A program made the translations under genes and the position numbers. A model generated the notes under the pieces. That model saw nothing but the letters and a program-made list of their open reading frames with translations. It had not been told where the DNA came from and ran no database searches. Shown here piece after piece: positions 24,529 through 35,702 of a DNA stretch of 64,000 bases; position 1 is the stretch's first letter, and each line of letters starts with the position of its first letter. The DNA is from Alisma plantago-aquatica (taxonomy: Eukaryota; Streptophyta; Magnoliopsida; Alismatales; Alismataceae), in assembly GCA_963693085.1 (NCBI GenBank), contig OY856409.1, positions 523,349,803 to 523,413,802 on the forward strand, given 5' to 3'.

Positions 24529-24974
24529 ATGATATCTCAAATTCCTCATATAACACAAGAACCTCACAAATCTAGTAGGGCATGCCTTGTGCCAGATAGA
24601 TTTAGGTATCTACTAGGCGATGAGTTGACCATTGTTGATGAGCCAACTACCTACCTAGAAGTTCTTAAGGGTCTAGAGTTAGAGAAATGGCTTGAGGCCA
24701 TTAGATCTGAGATGGAATCCATGTATACCAACAAGGTATGGACCTTGGTGGATCCACCTGAAGGGGTAAAACCCATAGGTGTAAGTGGGTCTTCAAGAAC
24801 AAGACTGACTTGGATGGTAATGTATAGGCTTACAAAGGTTGATTGGTTGCAAAGGGTTTTAGACAAGTTCAAGGTGTTGAGTATGACAAAACCTTTTCTC
24901 CAGTTGCCATGGTTAAGTCCATTAGGATCATGCTTGCCATTACAACTTACCATGAGTTTCATATTTGGTAGATG
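24529..24974 (+). pseudogene. pol: B reverse transcriptase, N-terminal part (cut by A-outer)
   Basis: RVT_2-type sequence: YLEVLKGLELEKWLEAI, then SEMESMYTNKVWTLVDP and PPEGVKPIG, followed by a frameshift near 24780 after which KWVFKKK- and GRLVAKGFRQVQGVEYD-like words are readable in another frame. A-outer inserted at 24975, just after the IW.MD motif, within the RT palm. The reading resumes at 43289. Confidence 0.85.
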
Positions 24975-27206
24975 TGTTGGTATGTATGCCTTGAGAGCCA
25001 ATCATGCGATGATTGGTGGAATACATTAAAATTGATTTGATAAAGATCAAAGGCTAGCTTCCAATTCTTTCTAGTTCAGTCATATGAGATAATGATAGAA
25101 CAGATTGAATGTCTAGAGAATGATAGTACTCAATGACGTATGCTTTCAGGTTGAGGACCTGAATGATGAGATCATACAGAAGCTAAGAGCTTGTACATTC
25201 TTATTGTGTCCCTAGTCGGAAGTCATTGTGGAAGGTAGATAGAAAATAATGACACACAATACTAGATTGTTGTGTTGGTTGATGACAAAATCTCATTAGT
25301 CATGATATGGAGATATCAAACCAAACACATAGGTACTTGTTGGAGAACAAGTTTACCGAATAGACCCATCATGAGTTTGACATATGGAACCATGTCATGG
25401 TAGTCACAGTCAGATCTCACAGTGATGGTGGTGAGTGTGATTCTTTGACCTAAAACCACTACACTCAACACATGTCATTGGGTACACTTTGACATCATCA
25501 AACACAGTCCTGAAACATGGGTTGTTATAAAGGTGATGATTGGGTGGCTTTGACACATGGGGCTTTTGAGGGGTGAGTGATAGATATGGGATTTGTCCCT
25601 CCTGAGGGAGTTTGATATCCATGGCCACTTGATGAGTTGGATTGAGATAGGTGTGCGCACACATGTATGAATCAGTATGTGATATTGATGTCATACATAT
25701 CTCCTCCAATCTACTCTGAGATCAAGAAATTAAGTGAATTAACATTGACAGGATGACTGTTCCATGCCTTGAGTTCATTCGGGATATCAGTGACAAAGTA
25801 ATTATACATTCACTGTAACACCATTCACAGATTTTAGGATTGAAAGTTGTTCTCCAACTTTCTTCTTCACTTTCGTAGCACTGATGTGCGACTAGGCACC
25901 TCTCTTTGCTTGTGAAGTCATAAGTGTTATGGACTTTCATTGCCAATGTGAAATAGACCTGCATGGTCACACACATAGGATTTAACTTGGAAGAGGAGTT
26001 TATCCACAAACAATGTTTAGATTGATTACTAAACGAGTTTAGTAGTTCAATTAAACTTTCAATTAATTGATAGCTCAGTATCATAGTGTTCAAGGTGTTG
26101 CACTAATTAATTAGAGTATCAGATTGATTGAAACTGCAATTGACTATTTTTGCATGGTCTGCACTTCCAACCGATTGGCTCATGTGATGAACCGATCGTC
26201 TCAAGTTGGTGAACTGATCGACTTATGTGATGAACCGATCGACTCAAGATAGGATGAGATGACTGGTTCAAGGGTTGAACTGATCGGCTCAACTGGTCTA
26301 ACCGAGATCATTTGTAAAGTTAGAAGACTATTTTGCAAATATTATTTGTTTCACTTGTAAAAATTCGATTTGGACAAGGATTAATATTTGATTAATCGAA
26401 AACAAATACAAAAGTCAATTTGAGTTGGACCAAGACCACGAAACGATCGGCTCAGAAGTGAACCGATTGGCTCAGGGGTCCTAAACGCTCGGTTCAGGTG
26501 TGAATTGATCAGTTGAGTTCACCAACCGACCATTTCAGGGTTGAAACGATCAGTTCAGCTGGCGCAGTTGGTTGTTTTGTGGAAAATCTCAAACCCTTCT
26601 ACTCCTGCTATCATCCCGCATTACCCCGGGGTAGAGAACTCTGTCCCATGACCCTCCTATATATATGGGTATTATGGGCTTCTCAAAGACAATAACCTAG
26701 TGCACCAGTTGCTCTGCAAAGTTGTCGTTCTCTCTGGTTTTGGTAATCGAGAGAGATCCTGAGAAAGTTGTCGTTCTCTCTGCTAAGGGAGTCACAGCAA
26801 GGGAAAGACAACTACAGAAAAGCAATTGGTGGCAGGAGAATGTATTGGTGACTAGTATGCCGACAGGAGGGTGCGACTCCTTCTGATTCCTTGTGGGACA
26901 TGGAGATTGGAGTTCCACGTGGTCTATGTGGACTACTTTAGAGGTGGGAGACTTCTACCACTCGGAGGACAATTTTCAATCTCAACAGTCCTTGTGAGAC
27001 CAAGATCTGTGCAAACATTGTCCAAGACCAGAGGTGAAGACCGTTCAAGTTGCGAGGTAATGTCGCCGGGCAAGCCTCAGGACAAGGTACGCCTCTACAA
27101 ATCATCCTTCCTAATGTATAGAAGTTGACATGATTCCTTTATTCTGGGTTTGGGAGAAGAAAATTTTTGTTTCTGCTGCCTTCTCTGTCTCCCCTAAAAC
27201 CCAACA
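24975..27206 (+). repeat. A-outer 5' LTR (2232 bp)
   Basis: TGTTGGTATG to AAACCCAACA. TATATATAT at 26658-26666 is the likely TATA box. Upstream (about 26160-26560) is a cluster of ACCGATCGGCTCA-like dyad words. A candidate splice donor, CAAG|GTACGC, lies at 27086/27087. Minus-strand open frames here recur in other LTR copies and are not genes. Confidence 0.92.
26658..26666 (+). promoter_or_regulatory. TATA box of A-outer 5' LTR
   Basis: TATATATAT after CCCTCC, the same context as the TATA of every A-family LTR (CCTCCTATATATAGGGG). Confidence 0.7.
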
Positions 27207-28616
27207 GTGGTATGAGAGCCACATCAACTGCTCTATATTTTAGGATTATCGATGTGATCAATTTTGGCTTGTCGCCTTTATTTATTGCATACAATGCGAA
27301 CAAAATTGGCTTTATGCATGTCCAATCCTAAATCCACAAATCCCAATATACATATATGATATGTAATATGAATGCACTCGATACGTGTCACCCTTAAATG
27401 TGTTTTGTGGTGGATGTATAGCGTGGTTATGGCCAATAAACCCTATGTTTATGTGCTTGGTTGTATGTGGTTGCTTGCATCCCGGTCTGCGCACCGATTC
27501 CTTATCTCCTATTCCTGTTGTAACTCGAGATAACTCAAGATTTCTTTCCTACCTTTTCTCCCCCTGAATGTAACTCGGGGTTTCCCAATTCAAATGTAAA
27601 TAGGATAGATCTTTTATTTCCTGTTATGTCAAAGAATGGTGGGCCATCTGAAGACGACTAAGATGATCGGTTCAAGGCATGAACCGATCGGGTGGCGATC
27701 CAGACAACTGGTTCGAGGAGCGAGATGAGCGGGTGGGGACCATGAGGAGATGCACTATGACCACACGAATCGATCGGTTGGAGGAGCCAATTGATCGGCT
27801 GGTGGCACCCAACCGACCGGCCTGATGGCAAGTTGATCAATCATGGAGATGAATTGATCAAACCCAATAAAGGCAAAGCACAGAGTTCATCTTGTGTAGG
27901 TTGCATTTGATGTAGACCTAGATGACCATGATTCCTCTTGGATCGAAGAATCACATTAGGATGGCCATAATCATCGCTTTTATCGTTTCACATGTTTTCT
28001 GTGGGATATAGCATGTATATGATACATACTACATATTCTGGTGATTGGATATGTATATGTACCTATAAAACCAAATCCCTTAATAAATATTAAAGTTTTA
28101 GATGCCTTCCAAATGTGACACACATGAAAATATTGATCGGCCAAGTGTGGGCATGCCCTAGCGTGGTGCACCGTCTATCTCATGGAAGCGTGAAGGATGG
28201 ATATGTGGGTCTGCCCTAGCAGGGTGCATATTCATTGTGTTGGCTTTGGATCAGACTTAACAAGGTGACCTAGATAGGATCTAGCACCTTGAGGCATGGA
28301 GATGATCATGGCAAGGAGTTTCATATGACATCTTTTAAGAGTTGCATATGATGCAATTGGCAAAAGTTGCCTACCTGAAAGATCTAAGTTGTGGGTGACA
28401 GCCCTAGCTGGTCCATGACTCAGAGGATTTCAGGATCTTGACCCACTAGAAGATTGTACGCTGAAATCTTCCAAATTGATGGTGAGGGCTATCAATTTGA
28501 GCAAAATAGTGGGAGCGATAATTAATTAAAGTCCTAATTATATCGTCAACCTTTCAAATTAATCAAATAAGTCAAAATTGAGTTTTGTACTAAATTGCAT
28601 ATATTTCCTTTTGTAG
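27087..28616 (+). promoter_or_regulatory. Candidate leader intron of A-outer
   Basis: Donor ACAAG|GTACGC and acceptor TTTCCTTTTGTAG, 5 nt before the gag ATG. The word TACTAAA, close to the ideal branch point, lies about 25 nt upstream of the AG. The intervening leader holds many ATGs and the AACCGATCGG dyad words (27660-27850). Inference only. Confidence 0.5.
27208..27219 (+). other. A-outer primer binding site
   Basis: TGGTATGAGAGC, one change from the initiator-Met tRNA complement, one base after the LTR. Confidence 0.85.
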
Positions 28617-28621
28617 TTCAA
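27221..28621 (+). other. A-outer untranslated leader
   Basis: About 1.4 kb between PBS and gag, aligning along its length with the A-inner leader 33415-34847. It includes the ACATATATGATATG site that is expanded to (TA)n in B and D. No gene. Confidence 0.8.
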
Positions 28622-29474
28622 ATGACAACAAACAACAATCACTTTTCATTGTGATCGGTCCTTGAGAAGGACAAGTTGAATGGGACTAACTTCCATGACT
28701 AGTTTAGAACATTGAGAATTGTTCTTACTCAAGAGTGAAAGCTCTATGTCTTGGATACTCATGTTCTAGAGGAACCTACTCCTACCGCACCAAAGGCAGA
28801 AAGGGATGCTTATAAGAAGCATTCTGATGATGCCATTGATGCAAAGTGCTTGATGTTGTGCTCTATCAACCACGAGTTGTAGAGACAACATGAGAACATG
28901 GGTGTCATTGAGATGATTCAGCATCTCAAGAACATGTATGAAGATCAAGCACAGCAAGAGAGATATGATGTCTCCAGAGTGCTATTCAAGTGTGTCATGA
29001 TAGAAGGAGATCAAATTGGTCCTCACACGCTCAAGATGATTAGGTATGTAGAGAACCTGACAAGACTGGGATTTCCTCTGAGCCAACAGTTGGCTATTGA
29101 CGTGATACTGCAATCGTTGCCAGAATCATACAGTCAGGTTGTGATGAACTACAACATGAACAACTTTGACAAGCCATTGACAGAGTTGTTAGGCATGTTG
29201 AGGACAACTGAGACACAGATGAAGAAGGACAAGCCTAAGTATGTGATGATGATCAGCAGCAAGAAAGGCAAGTCCAAGCGCAAGGGCAAGAGAAAAGCTA
29301 AGAAGAGTTTTGATGCTAGCCAGCAGCCCATGTCGTCTTCAGATCTCGAGGCCAAGGGAGGAGACCAAGAGAGGCAATTGCCACCATTGTAAAAAGCTAG
29401 GACATTGGAAAAGGAATTTCCCACTCTATCTGGAAGAACTAAAGAAGAAGGAGGTGATAGACGTCTCCACCTGA
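28622..29474 (+). pseudogene. gag: A-outer gag, broken by four stops and a 2-bp deletion
   Basis: Collinear with the intact A-inner gag from ATG 28622 to TGA 29472-29474. In-frame stops replace codons early in the protein: FSL*SVLEKD, FHD*FRT, TQE*KLY and HEL*RQH. Comparison with A-inner shows CGA to TGA, TGG to TAG and CAG to TAG among them, the C/G-to-T/A changes expected from cytosine methylation and deamination. A 2-bp deletion before the zinc knuckle shifts the frame (29350 region), and the knuckle's last Cys is Phe in the shifted frame (CHHCKKLGHWKRNF). The longest open stretch is 28898-29392. Confidence 0.9.
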
Positions 29475-31153
29475 AGGTGTCATGAAATAAACTTGTAACA
29501 TTTTTGAGGTATATGATACCAAGATATAAAATTTAAAGCACTCAATAAATGGGGCAAGTGTTTCTGCCATAGATAGGAGTACTTTAGTTTATTTTCAGCC
29601 ATGAAGGCATGTAATAGAGTTATGAATTGTTATTTCATATTTTTCAATGGATAGAAACACATTATTTTTTGCATATTGTATGACAATGATAGCAATTAAT
29701 AAAGTTGGTGTTTCAATCTCAAAGATATGATCTTTATGGCAATGCCCTATTTATCTTGTAGTATTTAGTATGCATAAGATAAAATGATACCTAAAAGTTA
29801 TTGATAACTCAAACAATCAAATTAACATAAATCATGAGAAATTCATTTCTAGTTTCCATATGATGGATAAATCTAGACTCTTTTGGTTAGAGAACGAGTA
29901 AGAGACATGAATCTCTTGGACATGATTAATCAATCTTCACTAGTGGTAGTGGGAGAATGATTATCATGTTAGGTATAATACATGTGATGTATTTACATAC
30001 CTATTGGAGTTAATGCTAATACTTCAAACGATGTTTAGAGAAATACCAATATGAATATCTTGAAGTATTCAAGAATATCATAAATGAAGTATGAATTTGG
30101 TGAAGTGTTAATTCTTGATGAGATCAATGAATAAATTACTTGAACCAAATGTTTGAGAACCTTGTGAGTGATTATGATAGTGTATCATAGTAAACTCATG
30201 ATTAAGGCATGGTGATGTCTAAATCAAAAAGGAGTCATACTCTAAGGAGTTAGAGGATGATTATCAAATAACTAAATTCTTCTTAAATAAAGAATACCCC
30301 AAACTAATAAAGGGCATTGAGAATCACAAAGAGTTGTGAGTTCTTATATCCTTGACAGATACACCTCAATTATTTATATGATAATTTGGTCATGTGATGA
30401 ATCAACTATCTAGATAAATATGAGGAACCGGATTTTGAGTTATGGTTTATGACCATTACATCCTAAGTGACTTCCATGTAAACCATAAGGTATGACCTTG
30501 ATGGTAGCACCCATTGGGATAAAATCCATAAGTGTGAATGAGTCTTAAGTGTTAATACACATGGATAACATTTTGAGAAGGATGATGCTTGTTAATTGCA
30601 ACTTAATGACTAAGATATTTGGCATATGGATACTAAAACCGCATTCCTATGAGGAATAAGACATGGATGTGAACTTGACACAACCTATAAGGTTTATGAA
30701 TCCATTAATGCAAATGGAGTTTATAAGTTACAATGGACTAATCAATGTGATTGATTGAGTGCAAGCAACTCAGAACTGTGATCTTTACTTTGATGATATA
30801 GTCAAAGGGTTTGACTGATATGTCAAAGATAAAGAAGGGATCTATGATTTAGTGGGAGCGTATTCACATTCCACATGTTGATGTGAAATGGAAATGTTCT
30901 AGAAGGGAAATCAAAAGTGGAAATTATCTTTAAGAAAGATAGAGACGTTTCCTATGTGATAGGAATAGAGAGCTATAGAGTTAGTTCTCAAAAACCTCTT
31001 GACCTGAATAGAGATAGCATACATTGGCAATCTATACTGAAGGGTTCAGTGTGCATAGATTCAATGGGAGAAAACTTGTCCATCTTACATGGAGCTAGTA
31101 TCCCAAGGCCAAGTGTCCAATTCTTATGAAGAATGGGAACACTAAGAATAGAT
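29475..31153 (+). pseudogene. A-outer eroded pol remnant (protease to RT)
   Basis: No long open frame, but shadows of every pol domain occur in order: integrase-like words near 29640-30260 (GATGAGATCAATGAATAAAT region matching DRGGEY DNA of B/D), RT-like AAAACCGCATTCCTATGAGG near 30640 (KTAFL), and AGTGGGAGCGTATTCACATT near 30857 (the V-S-G-S stretch before YVDD). The YVDD box itself is missing, with the same junction in A-inner. A-inner interrupts the sequence at 31154; it continues at 40312. Confidence 0.75.
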
Positions 31154-32339
31154 TGTTGGTGTGTATGCCCTGAGAGACAATCATGTGATGATTGGTGGGA
31201 TACATTAAGATTGATTTGATAAACATCAAAGGCAAGCTTCCAATTCTTTCTGGTTCAGTCATATGAGATAGTGATAGAACAGATTCAATGTCTAGAGAAT
31301 GACAGTACTCAATGATGTATGTTTTCAGGTTGAGGACCTGAACGATGAGATCATACGAATGCTAAGAGTTTGTACATTCTTGTTATTTCCCTAGTCGTAT
31401 GTCATTGTGGAAGGTATATAGACAACTATGACACACACGACTAGATTGTGGTGTTGGTTGATGACAGAATCTCATTAGTCATGATATAGAGATATCAAAC
31501 CAAATACATAGGTACTTGTTAGAGAACAAGTGTACCGGACAGAACCACCGTGAGTTTGACACATGGAACCATGAGATGGTAGTCATAGTCAGTACTCACA
31601 GTGATGGTGGTGAGTGTGATTCTTTGACCTGAAATCACTACACTCAACACATGTCATTGGGCACACTTTGATATCATCAAACACAGTCCTGAAACATGTG
31701 TTGTTATAAAGGTGATGATTGGGTGGCTTTGACACATGGGGCTTTTGAGGGGTGAGTGATAGATATGGGATTTGTCCCTCCTAAGGGAGTTTGATATCCA
31801 AGGCCACTTGATGAGCAGGATTGAGATAGGCGTGCGCACGCATGTGTGAATCAGTATGTGATATTGATGTCATACATATCTCCTTCAATCTACTCTGAGA
31901 TCAAGAAAGTGAATGAACGCTGTAAGGATGACTGTTCCATGCCTCGAGTTCATTCGGGATATCAGTGACAAAGGAATTATACATTCACTGTAACACCATT
32001 CACATATTGTAGGATGAAAGTTGTTCTCCAACTTTCTACTTTCACTTGGGTAGCACTGATGTGTGACTAGGCACCGCTCTTTGCTTCTGAAGTCATAAGT
32101 GTTATGGACTTTCACTGCCAACATGAAATGGACCTGCAGGGTCACACACATAGGATTTAACCTGGAAGAGGAGTTTTGTCCACAAAGCAATGATTAGATT
32201 GATTACTAAAGGAGTTTAGTAGTTCAATTAAACACTCAATCAGTCAATGGCTCAATATCATATTGTTCAAGGTGTTGGACACATTGATTGGAGTATTAGA
32301 TTGATTGAAATCACAATTGAATGATTTTGCCCAACCTGT

Positions 32340-32750
32340 GCTCCCAACCGATCGGCTCAAGTGTTGAACCGGTCAGCTGAGGTTGCTGAACCGGTCGACT
32401 AGAGTGTCCAACCAATCGGCTCATGACTAGGTTGAAATGACCGGTTCAATGGTTGAACCGATCGGCTCAACTGGTGCAACCGACCAGTTGGGAAAGTCAT
32501 GTCGGCAAGAATTTTCCTTTGGTTTCAAATTGCCCAATTCGATTGGGAATATTATTGGTATTCGATACCAATTGGGAAAGAAACAAAGAAAGTCTTTTTG
32601 AGCCGGATTAGGACCATGAACCGATCGGTTCAGGGCACCAACCGATCAGTTGGAGTGCCCCAAACGGTCGGCTCAGGTCCAACCGATCGGCTCAATGGCC
32701 GAACCGATCGGTTCAGCTATGAACCGATCATTTCAGGTGTTGAACCGATT
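32340..32750. promoter_or_regulatory. Dyad-motif array upstream of the A-inner TATA box
   Basis: More than ten words of the form AACCGATCGG(C/T)TCA; the perfect palindrome GAACCGATCGGTTC occurs in the GCCGAACCGATCGGTTCAGC context. Equivalent arrays lie in U3 of the other A LTRs (26160-26560, 39250-39660, 42260-42660). Their position just upstream of TATA suggests binding sites for a dimeric factor, but this is inference. Confidence 0.5.
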
Positions 32751-32836
32751 GCTTTTTGTGGAAAATCTTGAACCCTTCTACTCCTACGTTTAGTCCCGTA
32801 TTGCCCGGGATAGAGAACCCTGTCCCATGACCTTCC

Positions 32837-32846
32837 TATATATATA
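32837..32846 (+). promoter_or_regulatory. TATA box of A-inner 5' LTR
   Basis: TATATATATA followed by GGGGTAGTGGGGG, conserved across A-family LTRs; in element D the same place reads TATAAATAGAGG. Confidence 0.7.
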
Positions 32847-33282
32847 GGGGTAGTGGGGGCTTCTCAAAGAACAACTCAGTGCAACCAGTTGCTCTGCAAA
32901 GTTGTCGTTCTCTCTAGTTTTGGTAACCGTGAGAGAGCCCGAGCAAGTGCTTCCCGCAAAAGGGAGGTGCAGCAAGGGAAGGACAACTGCAGTTGCAACT
33001 GGCAGCATGAGAGTGTGTTGGCGACTAGTACATCAAAAGGAGGGTGTGATTCCTTCCATTTCTTTGTGGGCCAAGGAGTGTGGAGTTCTAGGTGGTCCGT
33101 GTGGACTACTTCAGAGGCGGGAGGTTTCTGCCACTTAGGAGGACAACTGTCATCTGACAGTCTAGTAGGAGGAGGAGTCGTCAGTCCCGGTGCGACCAGG
33201 AGCTGCACAGACGCCGTCCAAGACCGGAGGTGAAGACCGCGCAAGGCGCGAGGTATTGTCGCCAAGCAAGCCTTGGGACAAG

Positions 33283-34842
33283 GTATGATTCTACAAACCA
33301 TCCTTTCCTATTGTATAGACGTTGACGCAGTTCCTTGTGCTGGGTTTGGGGAGAAAATTTTTATTTCCGCTGCCTTCTCTGTCTCCCCTAAAACCCAACA
33401 GTGGTATCAGAGCCACGTCAACTGATCTATATTTTAGGAATATCGATATGATCGATTTTGGTTTGTCGCCTTTATTTATTGCATATGATGCGAATAATAT
33501 CGACTTTTTGCATGTCCAATCCTAAATCCACAAATCCCAAATTACATATATGATATGTATTATTAATGCACTCGATACGCGTCGCCCTTAAACGAGTTTT
33601 GTGGTGGATGTGTATAGCATGATTATGGCCTATAAACCCCTATATGTGTGTGGTTGTTTGTGGTTGCTTGCATCTCGGTCTGCGCACCGATCTTCCCTCT
33701 CTTATTCCTAATGTAACTCGAAATAATTCGAGATTCTTTCCTACCTTTTCTCCCCCCGAATATAACTCAGGGTTTCCCCTTTTAAAGCAATGTAATAAAT
33801 AGGATAGATTTTTATTTCCTGTTATGTCGAAGACTGGAGGACATCAAGACGACAGCTGAAATGATCGGTTCAAGGCGTGAACCGATCAGTTGACGTTCCA
33901 GACGGTCGGTTCAAGGAGTGAACCGATCAGTTGATGACCGGTTCGAGGAGCGAGATGAGCGGGTGGCGGACATGACGAGATGCACGATGACCAGGCGAAC
34001 CGATCGGTTGGAGGAGCCAATCGATCAGCTGGTGGCACCCAGATGATCGGCTGGAGAGTACAGATCATTCATGTGATGAGTTGATCAACTCGGATGGCAA
34101 GACACAGATGTTCATCTTGTACAGGTTGCATGTGATGTAGACCTAGATGACTGTGATTCCTCTTGGCTCTAGGAATCACATTAGGATGGCCATAATCATC
34201 GCTTTTTATCGTTTGTGCATTTTTATGTGGGATATAGCATGTATATGATACATACTATGTATTGTGGTGATTGGATATGTATATGTATATAAAAACCAAA
34301 TCCCTCATTAAAATATTAAGTCTTATATGCCTCCCATTAGCGGCACACATGAAAATCTCGATCGACCAAGCGTAGGTTATGCCAAAGCGTGGTGCGCCAT
34401 CTATCTTGTGGAAGTGTGAAGGGTAGACATGTAGATTCTGCCAAAGCAGGGTGCATGTTTACCGTGTCGGCTTTTGGGTTAGACTTAACTGGTGATTCTT
34501 AGAGCGTCTAAGCCCAGAGGCAAGGAATATTCATGGCAAGGTGTTGTGCATGTTCATTCAACAAGAGTTGCATATGATGCAATTAGCAAGAGTTTCCTAC
34601 CTGAGAGATCTAAGTTGTGGGCGATCAGCCAAAGCGGACTCATGACTTAGAGGATTTCTGGATCTTGCCCACTAGAAGGTTCTACGCTGTAATCTTCCGA
34701 ATTGATGGTGAGGGCTATCAATTTGAAGTAAAATAGTGGGAGCAATAATTAATTGAAGGCCTAATTATATCGTCAAACTTTCAAATCAATCAAATAAGTC
34801 AAAATGAGTTTTGGACTAAAATTGCATATTTTCCTTTTATAG
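33283..34842 (+). promoter_or_regulatory. Candidate leader intron of A-inner (1560 bp)
   Basis: Donor ACAAG|GTATGATT at 33282/33283. The acceptor is TTTTCCTTTTATAG ending at 34842, 5 nt before the gag ATG at 34848. A GGACTAAAA branch-like word lies about 27 nt upstream of the AG. Splicing would shorten a leader of about 2 kb with many upstream ATGs to about 0.4 kb and delete the PBS, so spliced RNA could be translated but not copied. The conserved layout in A, B and D supports function. An alternative donor GAG|GTATTG is at 33252. Confidence 0.5.
33402..33413 (+). other. A-inner primer binding site
   Basis: A perfect TGGTATCAGAGC, one base after the LTR end, complementary to initiator-Met tRNA. 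Confidence 0.95.
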
Positions 34843-34847
34843 TTCAA
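33415..34847 (+). other. A-inner untranslated leader
   Basis: No gene. Contains a second cluster of GATCGGTTCA dyad words (33860-34080), the unexpanded ATATATGATATG site (33544 region) and a conserved AGTGGGAGC...ATTAATTGAAG block before gag. Confidence 0.75.
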
Positions 34848-35702
34848 ATGGCAACAAACAACAACAACTTTTCTTTGCGACCGGTCCTTGACAAGGACAA
34901 ACTAAATGGGACAAACTTCCATGACTGGTATCGGACATTGAGAATTATTCTCACTCAAGAGCGTAAGCTCTATGTCCTTGATACTCCAATTCCAGAGGAA
35001 CCCACTCCTAATGCACCAAAGGCAGAAAAGGATGCTTACAAGAAGCATGCTGATGATGCCATTGATGCAAAGTGCTTGATGTTATCTTCAATGAACCATG
35101 AGTTGCAGAGACAGGATGAGAACATGGGTGTCATTGAGATGATTCAGCATCTCAGGAACATGAATGAAGATCAGGCATGGCAAGAGAGATACAATGTTTG
35201 TAGGGCGTTGTTCAAGTACGTCATGACAGAAGGAGATCCAGTTGGTCCTCACACACTCAAGATGATTGGGTATGTGGAGAACCTGCAAAGATTGGGATTT
35301 CCACTAAGCCAAGAGTTGGCTACTGACGTGATACTGCAATCGTTGCCAGAATATTACAGTCAGTTTGTGATGAACTACAACATGAACAACTTTGATAGGC
35401 CACTGTCAGAGTTGTTGGGCATGTTGAGGACAGCCGAGATACAGATGAAGAAGGACAAGCCCAGGTTTGTGATGGTGATCACAGGAAAGAAAGGCAAGTC
35501 CAAGCGCAAGGGCAAGGGCAAAGCTAAGAAAGGTTCTGATGCTAGCCAGGAGCCCAAGACGACTTCAGCTCTCAAGGCCAAGGGAGGCGTGACCAAGAAA
35601 GGAAATTGCCACCATTGTCAAAAGCCTGGACACTGGAAAAGGAATTGTCCTCTCTACCTGGAAGAACAAAAGAAGAAGGAGGCGACTGAAGCCTCTACTT
35701 AA
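34848..35702 (+). CDS. gag: Gag polyprotein of A-inner (intact, 284 aa)
   Basis: The only intact element gene in the window. Gag coats element RNA and forms cytoplasmic virus-like particles. Residues about 10-180 match the UBN2-type copia capsid pattern: DKLNGTNFHDWYRTLRI near the start, then a predicted helical region with ELATDVILQSLPEYYSQF. Residues about 205-240 are strongly basic (GKKGKSKRKGKGKAKK). A perfect CX2CX4HX4C zinc knuckle, CHHCQKPGHWKRNC, is at about 254-267, 17 residues from the C-terminus. The start is fixed by an ATG 5 nt after a probable splice acceptor and by alignment with A-outer and D. It ends in TAA. Unlike canonical copia elements, no readable protease or RT follows, so it probably acts with enzymes supplied in trans. 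Whether it is expressed is unknown. Confidence 0.93.
   Translation: MATNNNNFSLRPVLDKDKLNGTNFHDWYRTLRIILTQERKLYVLDTPIPEEPTPNAPKAEKDAYKKHADDAIDAKCLMLSSMNHELQRQDENMGVIEMIQHLRNMNEDQAWQERYNVCRALFKYVMTEGDPVGPHTLKMIGYVENLQRLGFPLSQELATDVILQSLPEYYSQFVMNYNMNNFDRPLSELLGMLRTAEIQMKKDKPRFVMVITGKKGKSKRKGKGKAKKGSDASQEPKTTSALKAKGGVTKKGNCHHCQKPGHWKRNCPLYLEEQKKKEATEAST

Larger units (their letters stand above)
31154..33400 (+). repeat. A-inner 5' LTR (2247 bp)
   Basis: TGTTGGTGTG to AAACCCAACA. U3 has dyad words (32340-32750, for example GAACCGATCGGTTC), TATA at 32837, a probable transcript start about 30-40 bases later, and a GC-rich end with the donor CAAG|GTATGA at 33282/33283. A long minus-strand frame (32876-33301) recurs in the 3' LTR at 39682-40212 but has no recognisable motif. 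Confidence 0.93.

Noticed and set aside
25410..25709. Antisense frames of 60-120 codons repeated at 25410, 31654, 38434, 41419, 57637 and 18197
   Set aside because: All fall in the same stretch of copia LTR U3. Their recurrence reflects LTR copies, and the reading frames differ among copies.
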